This document shows positions 11,049-21,515 of a stretch of DNA of 64,000 nt, in pieces. Made by a program: the position numbers and the translations under genes. This DNA comes from Collybia mongolica. Its lineage: Eukaryota; Basidiomycota; Agaricomycetes; Agaricales; Clitocybaceae. Below the pieces are notes generated by a model that was not told the origin of the DNA, made no database searches, and worked only from the letters and a program-made list of their open reading frames with translations. Position 1 is the stretch's first letter, and each line of letters starts with the position of its first letter. Where the stretch lies: NCBI GenBank assembly GCA_013420905.1, contig JAAXNY010000001.1, positions 2,790,001-2,854,000 on the forward strand. Reading direction: 5' to 3'.

Positions 11049-11742
11049 AATAATGCAGAGGAAATTGGTTTTTTGAAACAGAATGTTGTAAAGAGAGTAT
11101 ATTAGAGTCTGGCAATGACTTTGGAAAAATAGCGCAGCCAATGCCCTTTTTATACCTCTACAACTAGGAAAGTGCTACCCAGCCTCTCATTTGTTGCGCG
11201 CATTCTACCCCAGAAAAATCTATACATTTCAATTGAACAGGTCCGAGACGCATGCCTAATTGAAATGCTGAGCCCAATTGAAAAAAGGAGCTCCGTAAAA
11301 ATTCATGTGGAGCACGGCAGTGTCCACATGACAACTGGGACAGTTGTATTCAGTGTTGAAGGGGAGACGGGTATAAGCAAAAGTAATTTGGAAAAACCTA
11401 CCAAGTTTACAAGGATTGAAATAGATTGTCTATAAAAAGTCAGTGATTGCGCCATGATCTTAACGATCGAGAGAATTGCACCAGAATTAAATTGTACTAT
11501 TTATAACTTAAGTAGCTGGTGCAAGGCCGGAAGCTTTCTTATGAAGACAATAGAACAATGGTTAAACCAATTGTATTGTTTATAGTCCGGGGGACTGTAT
11601 GTAAAGACATGTGTTGGACTTCAATTAATAAAATTGAAGCCCAACAAAAGGCAGGGGAACTTAGGTAGCAGTGATAAAAGGGCCAGGGGCCTGGGAAAAC
11701 ACACGTAGATATAAAAAAAAATAGATGGGGGGCGCGGCGTGG

Positions 11743-14700
11743 CTACTCCTCCTTGCTATCAGGCACGGACGAAGAGGAGGTTGGCGATGAAGAACCGTCA
11801 TCAACCTCTGATTTGTCCTCCAAGGGCAGCCAAGGGAGGTTCTGAAACTCTGCGTAGAAGAGGAGAGCGCTCTCCGTGGCTGGCATAGTCAGCAAGAGGT
11901 TTTGAAGGCCCTCCAGGCCTTCCTCCTTGTATAACCTACCAATGGTGCTGACTATGCGCGCCAACAAGGAGTCGCGCATTTCAAGCGCGCGGTTAGCAGC
12001 CTGAATAACCTCTGTGGCAAGAGTGTCCGCGTCATCCAGCTGAGCATACACCTCAGCAACCGCTAGTAGAGTACAGTGGCTCAAAAAACTGCCCCAATGT
12101 TTGTACATTTTTGAAAGATCAATATGGTATGAAGTGCTGACATAAGCAGGGGACCTGGGGTAATTATGTAAGATACTATGACATCGTGGCTTTCCAATGG
12201 ACCCTGGATCATGTGATTTGGATCAATATCCATTAAGCTATAAGCCAAACAAAATGGTTACTTATTGGGGCAGTTTTTTGACCCTTATCTTATTTTCCAT
12301 TATTCTGGCATTTATGATCCAATGCAAGAACATTATGGACTGTGGGAAGAATAAACAATGTCATGTGACTTTATTTGTATCAATTTGACATGTTGGAATT
12401 GGTTCAATCATCTTCTTGACCTCTTACCACCATCATGAAAGCCATTTCTACTGCTCAGCACAATACTGTTGTTTCTCTCCTCAATGAGGGCTATTCTCAG
12501 CGTCAAATCAAGGAGAAAACTGGTCTAGGGAAGGGTACCATCAGTAGGATCAGCAAAGATGTGGATGGAAACAAAGAAAACAACCTTGGTGGCCGCCCCT
12601 CCAAGCTGTCTGTTCGTGACAAACAGTCAATTATTCGTCAAATCAAGTCAGGGAAGCTTGATAATGCAGTTCAGGCTACCCAATTCATCAATGGCATCAT
12701 CCCCAATCCTGTCACACCCCAGACAGTCAGAAATGCACTCAAGGAAAATCAATTTTATGCTGCTACAAAGAGGAAAGCTCCTCTTCTCAAACGAGCCCAT
12801 CGCATCCGGCGTCTCCAGTTTGCAAAATATCATGAAAGCTGGACTGTGGAGGACTGGAAAAGGGTTCTATGGACAGATGAGACCAAAATCAATAGGATTG
12901 GGTCAGATGGAAAGGTTTATGTCTGGAAACAAAGGGGAGAACCACCATCTGATAGAACAACATCACCTACTGTCAAACATGGAGGAGGAGGAAACCTCAT
13001 GGTATGGGGTTGTATGGGGTGGAATGGAGTGGGAAAGCTCATAGAGGTGCAGGGGAACATGGACAAGGTTCAATACTGTGAAATTTTGGAGAGTGGAGTT
13101 CAGGAAAGTTTTGAGAAGTTGGAAATGGTGGATGGCGAGCGCTACTTTCAGCAAGATAACGACCCCAAACACACATCTGGACTGGCCACACAGTGGTTTG
13201 AAGACAACAACATTCAAGTCCTTGGCTGGCCTGCCCAATCCCCTGACATGAATCCAATAGAACACCTTTGGGAACATCTCAAGCGCCGTCTTAAAGAATA
13301 TCCGACACCACCCAAAGGAGTACATGAGTTGTGGGATAGATTGGCTGAAGAGTGGGGTGAAATTCCACCAGAGGTATGCCAAAACCTGATAGAAAGTATG
13401 CCCAGGTGGATACAAGCAGTTATAAAGGCAAAAGGTGGTCATACAAAGTATTAGATAGAAAATTAATAGAGGGTCAAAAAACTGCCCCAATGAGTAATCA
13501 TTTTGTTTGGCCTATAGCTTAATGGGTTTTGATCCAAATCACATGATCCAGGGTCCATTGGAAAGCCACGATGTCATAGTATCTTACATAATTACCCCAG
13601 GTCCCCTGCTTATGTCAGCACTTCATACCATATTGATCTTTCAAAAATGTACAAACATTGGGGCAGTTTTTTGAGCCACTGTAAGTAAAATCTTAAGTAA
13701 ACAAAAAGACAGAAAGAAAATGGCTTACTGGAAATGCCAAGCATAGGCCCCAGATCCTCCCGGAGCCTAGCGCGCTTCTGGGGAGTGAGACTGAAGCTGC
13801 ACTTCCCCTTCTTGGCAGTAGCACATTCAACGCACGGTTTACCCCAACCGTTGAAGGAGCACTTGATGTCGCCGCGGGTGGTGCACATCGTGCAAGGATA
13901 GCCAACCTAGTAAGAATGATCAGTAACAAGAAATAAAGTAGTAATAAACATATGGTAGAGCGCCGAGGCGCAAGGTCAGCCAGCAGGGATGTAATAGGAG
14001 ACTGTAGCAGTGTAGGCTCCCGGTTGGGAACCAGTGTGTGCTTACAACGTGTCACCTGAACCCCATCCCTAGAACGAGTGGTCTTATGTGACCAATGAGG
14101 AGAAGGGGCCATGGGAGGCAACAACTCCACAAATCCCTCTTGAGCCAACTGGTGTGCAATCTCTTGATCAAAGAGCCGAAGCTCAGGGACCTCAACCTTA
14201 ACCGGCGGCTGCCCAGAGGACTAAAAAGATAAAAATAAGTAAAAGTAAATGAGTTTTAAAATAGAAAGGAGACATACGGGACCTGCCTCCGTGGGACACA
14301 GCACGGAATCACTGTCAGCCCCCTGGGCACGCGACATGTCAGACTAGAATTTTGAAATCAAGTCAGGAATAATGTAAAGCTCGTGAAGTAAAGGATTGTA
14401 TACCTGGGGAACTGCGCAGCCTTTGCCCTTGGACCCTGCATTACACTTCCGCTTAAGGGGCTATTGAAATAAGTCAACAACAGAAGAAAAGTAATAAAAG
14501 TAGCGATTGATGAACCGCAGGTACCAAAACCAGGGAGCGTGCAGGCAAGGGTGTGGCGGACCAACTGTCCCAGTACTGATGGTAATGGCGTGGCATGCCA
14601 ACCATGCGAGGGGGGACAAGGAAAGTATCTTGAAAGATACTGTCACCATTGTTGTGCTTGTAGTGCAACCCCACCTGGTCCAAAACTTGCTCCACCATGG

Positions 14701-15306
14701 GAGCCTGACCCTAAAGTAAAAAGTAATCAGTATAACAAGGACAGAGTAAAAGGAGTAAACATAAGCCATTTACCAAAAGGATGGAATTGTTTCCAAGGTC
14801 GACCGATATGACTGTACGCCAGGAAGACCAGGAGGCTTTGTGTGCTTCAGCCAGAAGGCGCATCACCTGAAGGTGAAGCGCACGCAGGAGGAGAATGGCC
14901 AGGTACAGCAGCAAAAAGCGTGCGCCACGGACCACGCCAGTGATGGCGTCCTGAGACCAGTAAATAAGTAATTTAGTAAAAGGTTTTAACAAGTAAAAGA
15001 TGGGTGTACAATGAGCAAGGAGCAGTGATTGACAAAGTCAATTAAATCGTCAAGGTCAAGGGGTCCCTGATGGTCCATATGGAATGCAAGCTCCTCGGCC
15101 ATAATGATCCACCCTTGCTCCATGGCAACAAAGACATCGCCCTCGGCATCTTCAAGGAGATCAGAAAACGAAGGGATGGGCTGGTCCACATAGACCATAG
15201 CGGGGGAACAGCCCTCAGTCAGTAAAATCGTGTTGGAGAGCGAAAGGGACAGTGCGGAAGGCGAGTGCAGAGCACAAGCCATGGCAGAAGTGGAAGTAGA
15301 AGACAT
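11743..15306 (-). CDS. Antisense gene A of gypsy copy 2, eight exons, Zn-cluster-like protein
   Basis: My splice model on the minus strand is exons 15306-15010, 14950-14774, 14710-14525, 14460-14404, 14343-14278, 14220-14056, 13906-13729 and 12062-11743. This gives 1446 nt and 481 residues, in frame throughout. Introns are GT-AG; the sixth is about 150 nt and the seventh holds a Tc1 element. Exon 7 carries six cysteines spaced CX2CX7CX8CX2CX7C (from CTMC to GKCSF), similar to fungal Zn2Cys6 clusters, so DNA binding is possible. The C-terminus is acidic and Ser-rich. A TATA-like stretch (TTTTAAAAAG) at 15411-15421 lies about 105 bases upstream of the start. The protein family is unknown to me. 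The Tc1 sits 8 nt upstream of the last splice acceptor and probably disturbs splicing, although every exon is open. Confidence 0.68.
12074..13681 (+). mobile_element. Tc1/mariner-family DNA transposon, apparently complete
   Basis: 1608 bp flanked by TA dinucleotides (12072-12073 and 13682-13683). Inverted repeats of about 212 bp lie at 12074-12285 and 13470-13681, differing at only a few bases. They start CAGTGGCTCAAAAAACTGCC. The terminal motif occurs again in reverse at the inner edge of each arm (near 12266-12285 and 13470-13490), so each arm is itself a long-range palindrome. It lies in the last intron of gene A of gypsy copy 2. An uninterrupted transposase fills the middle, which suggests a recent insertion. 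Confidence 0.95.
12435..13454 (+). CDS. Tc1-type DD34E transposase
   Basis: 339 residues, a usual length for Tc1, with no internal stop or intron. The N-terminal third has paired helix-turn-helix features (YSQRQIKEKTGLGKGTISRI, then GGRPSKL and a second HTH near residues 60-110). The catalytic triad is Asp in WTDETK, Asp in FQQDNDPKHTS and Glu in NPIEHLWEHL. Exactly 34 residues separate the second Asp from the Glu, the Tc1 signature. It should bind the element's inverted repeats in the nucleus and catalyse cut-and-paste insertion at TA. The gene starts 150 bases inside the left repeat and ends 15 bases before the right one. Confidence 0.95.
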   Translation: MKAISTAQHNTVVSLLNEGYSQRQIKEKTGLGKGTISRISKDVDGNKENNLGGRPSKLSVRDKQSIIRQIKSGKLDNAVQATQFINGIIPNPVTPQTVRNALKENQFYAATKRKAPLLKRAHRIRRLQFAKYHESWTVEDWKRVLWTDETKINRIGSDGKVYVWKQRGEPPSDRTTSPTVKHGGGGNLMVWGCMGWNGVGKLIEVQGNMDKVQYCEILESGVQESFEKLEMVDGERYFQQDNDPKHTSGLATQWFEDNNIQVLGWPAQSPDMNPIEHLWEHLKRRLKEYPTPPKGVHELWDRLAEEWGEIPPEVCQNLIESMPRWIQAVIKAKGGHTKY

Positions 15307-15410
15307 ATTTGTTTAAGAAAGGGTTGGAGTGGTTGAGCGATGTGAATAGCAAAGAAATTTAGAAATGGGCTGTAAAGTCCAAATTGTCTAAAACTTAGCA
15401 AAAGTGAGAG

Positions 15411-15421
15411 CTTTTTAAAAC
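15411..15421 (-). promoter_or_regulatory. TATA-like box of gene A
   Basis: On the minus strand GTTTTAAAAAG lies about 105 bases upstream of the gene A ATG at 15306, the same distance as the TATA box of gene B. It lies between gene A and the 3' LTR, so the antisense gene appears to have its own promoter next to the LTR. Confidence 0.45.
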
Positions 15422-15751
15422 ACACAACCCTGCATTGCAAAGCTCTAAAGGACAAGCAGGAGCACTGATCTCTTGCTGAAATGTCAGAAACATAATGAGA
15501 GAAATGCTCAGATGATTGAAATATCTGTAAAGCGATGTCCGAATGTCAAGTACTCTCTCAGGAGACATGTATAACTGTCACGATCCTGATGGAAAGTAGA
15601 CCTCTGGGCTCGATCCCGACATCACATGCCTACCTGTCTAAAAGCAGGAACCATTGTGACCTTGTACTGAATGATTAGACACATGCAGACCCAAAGTATT
15701 GGACTAACATGCCAGCAGAGAGAGACTGAGGACAGTCTACATTTGTGGTGT

Positions 15752-15759
15752 GGGGGAGA
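15752..15759 (+). other. Polypurine tract of gypsy copy 2
   Basis: GGGGGAGA directly precedes the TG of the 3' LTR at 15760. This is the expected primer for plus-strand DNA synthesis and proves the LTR orientation. Confidence 0.7.
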
Positions 15760-16950
15760 TGATAGGGCCCGAAATTGTTTGCACTTATAAAGTCAACAAG
15801 TAAGGCTATTAGTATCATTTCTAATAACCAAGTAAACGGTAATAAAGGATTAGAGTCGAGCTCCAAGATGGCTAATCAGAGTGAACTAGTCTAATGGATA
15901 ATACACTATCGGTACAGAGGACTATGAGTATGGTCTATTATTAGTCCTATTCACCATGCCCGGTTACAACCTCGGTATCTTAATTCATAAGTAACCATTG
16001 TAGTATGATATCATTAGTCCAGGGATCATCATTAATAGGAGAAGTAATTGTAAATTTGGGACTTGCACAACCTGATCCTAGTCAGGGGCACTTGGTGTTA
16101 ACTACTGGAAGAGACAGGACACCATGAATAACAACCGGGACAATCAGGAGAAGTAAATGACAGTGCTGCGCTGTTTTAAATAACAAAGTGCGCAGTCAGG
16201 ACTTGATAAGAGTTTAGCCAGCTCTTTCAATATTTGATAAGTAACCAGTAACAACATAATTGGCATGTATGGCACGCATGCCAAGTTGTAGAGGACGTGT
16301 CAGCATTAAATACAGATCCTTGGCACGGGGGAGCGCAGTTCTGTATAAAATTTACAATTCCATATGATATTTAGTTTGTACACTATAAATAGACTGTAGA
16401 TGAGTAGCGCAAAGGTAAGGAATCTTGCCCCCACTTTGTGCTACTATAGAGTATACAAATCACATTTGTTAAAACACTATTGCGTGCCCGAATTAAGGCT
16501 CAGATTGCTTCAAAGTCATTTTGATTGGAATTGTTTGAAGAGATCACAGAATTGAAGAGTCTTAGTTCACTTGGAACTTAGTACCGCATTGTCCGTTGGA
16601 ATTACTAGGCACTTGGCCTTAGTGCACTTGGACTTATAGATCTGCTTGGGATCATTAATAATTGAACATACACTTGGTACTCAGTCTATTTGGATTGAGA
16701 GATATTATAAATATACCTAGCAAGCTTTAAACTTGTGTTGAAGCTTTGTCTGAATCAAACCCGTTGTGAGATCATTGGAAAGGGCCTTGACTAGTATTAT
16801 TCAAAGCTTAGTGCTTCTAAGCACTTGAACTTGAACTCAAAACAGGCAATTCCTACTGTTTGTGTGTTGATTGTTAGGTTTGGTGTGTGTATGTGTAAGA
16901 GATTACATTTCATAGCATCAGCACACTTATAGCCCAGGAGCCCCCTTTCA
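15760..16950 (+). repeat. 3' LTR of gypsy copy 2
   Basis: 1191 bp, from TGATAGGGCCCG to GAGCCCCCTTTCA, in plus orientation. Compared with the LTR of copy 1 many CpGs have become TpG or CpA, so copy 2 is older or longer methylated. Confidence 0.9.
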
Positions 16951-17930
16951 GCAGACCATAATGTTGTATCCTTGCTCGGTTTAGGTGCGCGGAATGTATG
17001 GTTGTATCCTTGCTGAAATGCGGGGGTCTCAGCTTTAGGCTGTCGAGGGGATGCTGAATAAATACAGCTCTCCAATACTAGTACTATAATATATGAATTT
17101 TTGCATATCAAATTGGATGCTTTTCAGCATCATGTGGGGGAGTTTTCCATTGAGAGACAGGTGCATTTCAAGCTCACAACAGATGAAATTTCATTACTAG
17201 CTATAGAGGTCTGAAAATGAATGACAAAATTACTATACTAATTGAATGAATGGTTGATGGAAAACATCTGGATCATGGATGAATTCAATCTCAGTAAAAG
17301 GGATGACTACAAAGCAGTATGAACCCAGTGCAAAATTCATCCATTACATTAATGATTTACCTTCACTTTTTGTTGTTCTCAGGCCTCCGGGAACTTCATG
17401 AAATTCACACCAAGGAGACTGTTGCTATTTTTGCCATTAAACATATGAAAAACATCATGCAGAATAATTCACAGGGGTATGAAGTGGGACATATTTTGTG
17501 AGGTTTTCATCCATCTTATTCATATCTTATGAAGGGGAAAAACCTCCTTTCTCCACCCTATTTAGTGGTTGATTTTTATATCAAATCCTGATGAAAATAA
17601 CCTCATTTCAGGGGGAACCAGATGATGGAAATTCTACACTATTTGTATTACTTCCAGCTACTTAAGTCATAGAAAATGAGGTGGAATTTCCCACCTATAG
17701 TGGAATGAAATTCATCCTGAATCAGTGGTATGAATTCAGGCAAATTTTGTATAAAATTCATCCACTAAATCATGCCTTAAAGGAGGGGTTTCCCCCCTTT
17801 TTTTCCCCTCCACAATGGGTGTTTTTCCATACATCTTCTGAATGAAATTCATATATTAATGTGTTAAATTCATTACTTAGAGTGATGAAATATGGGTTGA
17901 ATTTCATCCATTCCCAGTTTCACAGTATCT
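16951..17930. other. Non-coding stretch, AT-rich
   Basis: No gene is seen. A short phrase GTTGTATCCTTGCT occurs twice near 16965-17015. Between about 17140 and 17920 words of the kind TGAAATTCATCC recur on both strands, as in a degenerate repeat, but I could not define its ends. Confidence 0.4.
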
Positions 17931-18437
17931 GTGACCTGTGAAGCAGAAAAGTAAAAAATAAAGAATAAAAAAATCTGCCACTAAGACCCTCTTGCCCCTG
18001 AAATTTCATGTAGGATTAATCAAGGAAGTTAAGCCATATTGTGGCCCAGGAAGATGTCAGAAATGTTGCACTGTTGTCTGTTACCTTGCCTGTGGTCTGA
18101 AATTTAGATAGCCAAGACACATCAAGGTACTAAATTACATACCAAATCTAATCAGCAGTGAGCCGAATTTGGAAACATGTCATTTAAAACCCAGCTCAAA
18201 TCTATATCCTCATGGAAAATAATTGAATTCTCATTAATGCAGTGCTCCATGGAGCTCAAAACAAGGTGGAAAATCTTCACATATACTGCCCTTCAATTTC
18301 CACTAGCTTGGCGTGATTTATCTCGTGGGGATGTACTCCCAGAAGCATGAGATATCGGTGGGTCACAAAATCTCAAAATTTGTCATTTGTTTACTTGTAT
18401 TATGAACGCGGAGTAGGTAATCATTGCCCCTCCCCAT
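17931..18437 (+). repeat. Partial copy of MITE family with CCCCTCCCCAT end
   Basis: About 500 bp closely repeats 41671-42171 in the same orientation and ends with the same terminal ATTGCCCCTCCCCAT. The left third of the element, including its left inverted repeat, is missing here. It has lost most CpGs. Confidence 0.7.
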
Positions 18438-18983
18438 TGGTAGGGCCAGTCAAAGCCTGCCAAAAAAGACCCTAGGTCATTTCTTTCGTTACTGGTACAC
18501 CCATGTCCTAGGAAAAAAAGGTGAAATTGCTATGAATAACAGGAAGTGCTGTAATAACTAAGGCCCGGTAAAGGAGTTTCTTCCGAAAACACCATGGGGG
18601 TGCGTATCCGTAACACATATGTAGCATGTGAGCAATACTCGGTTCCGAGTTTGATGGATATAATCATTATCATTTCTTCTGGACATCTTCTTTAGCATCG
18701 CCGCGCATGTCCTTTCCACTCAGTGAAGTTGGCATGACAGCTTAATCATTTTGATGCCTCCGACGAGCGGACTTGATGAAATTCTCACTTGATCTTCGTC
18801 AGACGTAGAAGGTCACTCGTCGCCCCAAAATCAGTTGTCGTAATCAGGTGTAGATGTCCAAGACTGGAAGTGTCCGTGAAATGTAGGCTTTAGCCTCTAA
18901 TCTTGATATTGATTCCAACACGATCCCTGGAAATCAAATAGCGTGAAAATATCAATCCAACTCATTTTCGACCCCTTTTTGCC
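18438..18983. other. Upstream region of the DUF6534 gene
   Basis: CpG content rises again. The first 75 bases (TTGGTAGGGCCAG to GTACAC) resemble 32110-32185, upstream of the P450 gene. No gene is seen; the region presumably holds the promoter of the gene starting at 18984. Confidence 0.35.
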
Positions 18984-20774
18984 ATGGGACAACTCGATGA
19001 GATATTCGGCGCGGCCCTTAGTGGTATCATCGTCAACGCTTGGTACGTTCATTTGCCAATGAATATGAACAGTCCTAATTTCCACTTAACCCTTAGGGTC
19101 TTCGGTCTTATTTGCATTCTATCTTACAACTACTATCTCAACTTCCCCAAGGATGGACCTGGTACTAAGATACTGGTAAGGATAATCTATGCTTATATGA
19201 TTCTCCGTCGTACTCATAACTTATTGTTCTTTCTAGGTGGCTTGGACCCTGTAGAGCCTATCTAATTACTTACAATTTCAGCGTACTCACTGTTTTGAAG
19301 GCTCTTGCAGACTTTTGATGTGTAAGTTATCCTCAGTCTTTCATTTCCGCTTTTGAAATTTACACAACCTCTTTAGGATCGTTGTCTCGAAGATGATATA
19401 CTATTATCTCGTCACATCTTTCGGAAATCCCCAGGCTCTTGGTTCATCCATCTGGTACATTTTAATGCTGTCGCGTTGTATCTCGGCGGCTGATATGTTA
19501 CTAGGGAGTGGAATATTTATCTTGGTATTTCTGTGAGTAGACAGTTGCGTACTCAGCATTCTATGTACTAATTGGCTAGAGCGTCTCTGCCTTCAGTGTC
19601 CAGATGTTTTATGCCCGTCGTATCCTCGTTTGTAAGTCTTTTCCACCATTCGTCAAGTGAATGATTCGTCGATTCGGTTTTTAGTGACCCAAAACTACCT
19701 TCTCTGGGGAGTCATCGTGCGTAACCTGTCCTTGGGCGTGGTAAACAATAACGTTGGATATCTGTCGTTTTAGTCATTGTTTGCCTTTTGTCAACTTGGG
19801 TTTGGTTTGGCAACCATGTCTGAGGCATTCAAGCTTGTTGTATTCTCAAGGTTTACTGAAGTAACCGTAGGTCTTACCCTTTTAGGTTTATTGCTGATGA
19901 GACTGATCTGGGCTCTGGTAGTGGGTTTGTGTTACCTGGCTGTCTTTCTCCGCCGCTTGCGATATCATCATTGCGGCCACGCAAGTGCTTTACTTGCATA
20001 GTCGACGCACTGGTGTGACCGGGTACGTTAATAGAAACCGGCATTTTCATCCCTACTGACCAGTATGTGCTCCACCCTCAGAACCAACAGGATTATCAAC
20101 ACTCTAATTTTATACATTATTAGTACTGGTTTACTCACAAGGTATTCTCATCTATTCTTCACCCGCCTTACCAACATTTTGCCAACTATGAGTTATTAGT
20201 ATCGTGGCAATCTTGGAACTTACCACAGCAAGTCGGTTTTATTACCAGGCTCGACTACAAGCTGATCTAACTTCCAGTTCGCCACCCTTGGCTTCAACTT
20301 TGTTCATGTTTTCCTTAGTCATCCCATGGGTGCAAGTAAGTGTTGTATAAAGTTGTTCCACAATGCATTAACAAATTCTGAAGTTTACGTCGTATCCCTC
20401 CTCGCGAAGTAGGGCTACTGGACTTCGCGTTTTGCATTCAATTACTGACTTTTCGCAACACCTAAGTCTGGATGCCCGTCGCTCTGTTCGTGACATTGGG
20501 CCCGGTACCATGGTATCCCCTGAGGAGTCAATCCCTATCAGTATAGCATTCAGGCGTGTTCGTAGATTCAGAACTGATACTGGTCACACCACCACTGGCA
20601 CTTTCAATGATTCTCATCCAAACAGCTACAAGAATGTTGGTACCTTTTTTTTTCGCATAAGTTGTTGAGCTGAAAACCCACGTTATCCAACAGCCGGGTC
20701 TCACAAACTCTGACTACGATGCCACTCAGACCGACATTGATGGCAATGAATCAATCCCTGGTACTAAAGCATGA
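18984..20774 (+). CDS. DUF6534-type multi-pass membrane protein, about 16 exons
   Basis: Exons by eye: 18984-19042, 19097-19175, 19237-19250, 19301-19321, 19377-19454, 19505-19532, 19580-19631, 19685-19716, 19774-19860, 19922-20022, 20064-20141, 20200-20227, 20279-20336, 20385-20409, 20467 to about 20640, then a final exon ending at TGA 20772-20774 with an uncertain acceptor. All joins up to exon 15 keep frame. The protein has about seven hydrophobic spans and family phrases such as YYYLVTSFGNPQAL, FSVQMFYARRI, QLGFGLATMSEAFKL, CDIIIAATQVLYL and SLLANLDARRSVR. These are typical of a large Agaricomycete family of unknown function (DUF6533/DUF6534). The intron at 20228-20278 is GC-AG with the standard GCAAGT donor. 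The C-terminal tail is hydrophilic. No inactivating change is seen. Confidence 0.72.
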
Positions 20775-21515
20775 AAATTCGGCTGATCGTAGTCTACAAT
20801 ATGCCAGTTTTTCTGAAAACAAATATCTTACCTTCAAACCTCTAACTGTCCTATGTAGAGGCTGGGAGGGCTATTTTGACGTTCTTGAAGTGTTTATTTA
20901 TGTCCTGAATATATATTGTCCATCACATATGTAATAACACTCTGAAAAATGACGCGAGGTGTCACCCACCTCCGGAGGTCCCATTACAATCGAATTCCAT
21001 CATGTACGAGCTGTCTTCGTCCCACATCACGAACTGACTTTGTTAACCCGGATTCCGAAGGGAGTTCTCGTTCAATCCCCCAAAACAAGGGTCATCGATA
21101 TTACGGGTTTACTTAGGTATTCAGAGTACAGTAGTCAACAGTAGTCGTTGCAATATGACAACGCGTATTCAGACACTTCGTCAACCGAGCAACAAACCAG
21201 CGAGTTGGCACGAGAATGGGAATGCGACTTAAATTCTGTAACCACTATACACCAGATCTAGGAACAAGTTTTAGATCATAGATACCAATTTCATGGGATT
21301 CAAGAGTTTGCACAAATGGACATGAAAATTGAATCCCCATATCTCGCATATCTGGTAACGGCTGTGCTTCCCCATCAAGCTCAGTATCATTGGATACACA
21401 CATGCGGAGGCTACGCCCATATATCTGCCCTTCTCCCAGTCAGAGTCTGCATCAGAAAAGTGTAATCGATTACGATATAGAGTGGACAAGAACATATATG
21501 TGTGGAGCTGAACTA
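20775..21515. other. Convergent intergenic region between DUF6534 and MFS genes
   Basis: About 740 bases with ordinary composition and no recognisable gene. Both neighbours end here, so it holds their 3' regions. Confidence 0.4.

Larger units (their letters stand above)
10912..16950 (+). mobile_element. Giant Ty3/gypsy element, copy 2: 3' portion
   Basis: The orientation is inverted relative to copy 1. From left to right there is the first exon of gene B (minus strand), the A-B spacer, gene A (minus strand), a polypurine tract (15752-15759) and a 3' LTR (15760-16950). The 5' LTR, gag and pol of this copy should lie left of the window, on the far side of copy 1. Copy 1 cut gene B at 10911/10912. 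Gene A here is further interrupted by a Tc1 insertion. Because a polypurine tract adjoins it, the LTR at 15760 is a genuine 3' LTR rather than a solo LTR. Confidence 0.8.

Noticed and set aside
15760..16950. Interpretation of this LTR as a solo LTR
   Set aside because: A polypurine tract precedes it and the mirrored A-B module lies upstream, so it is the 3' LTR of gypsy copy 2.
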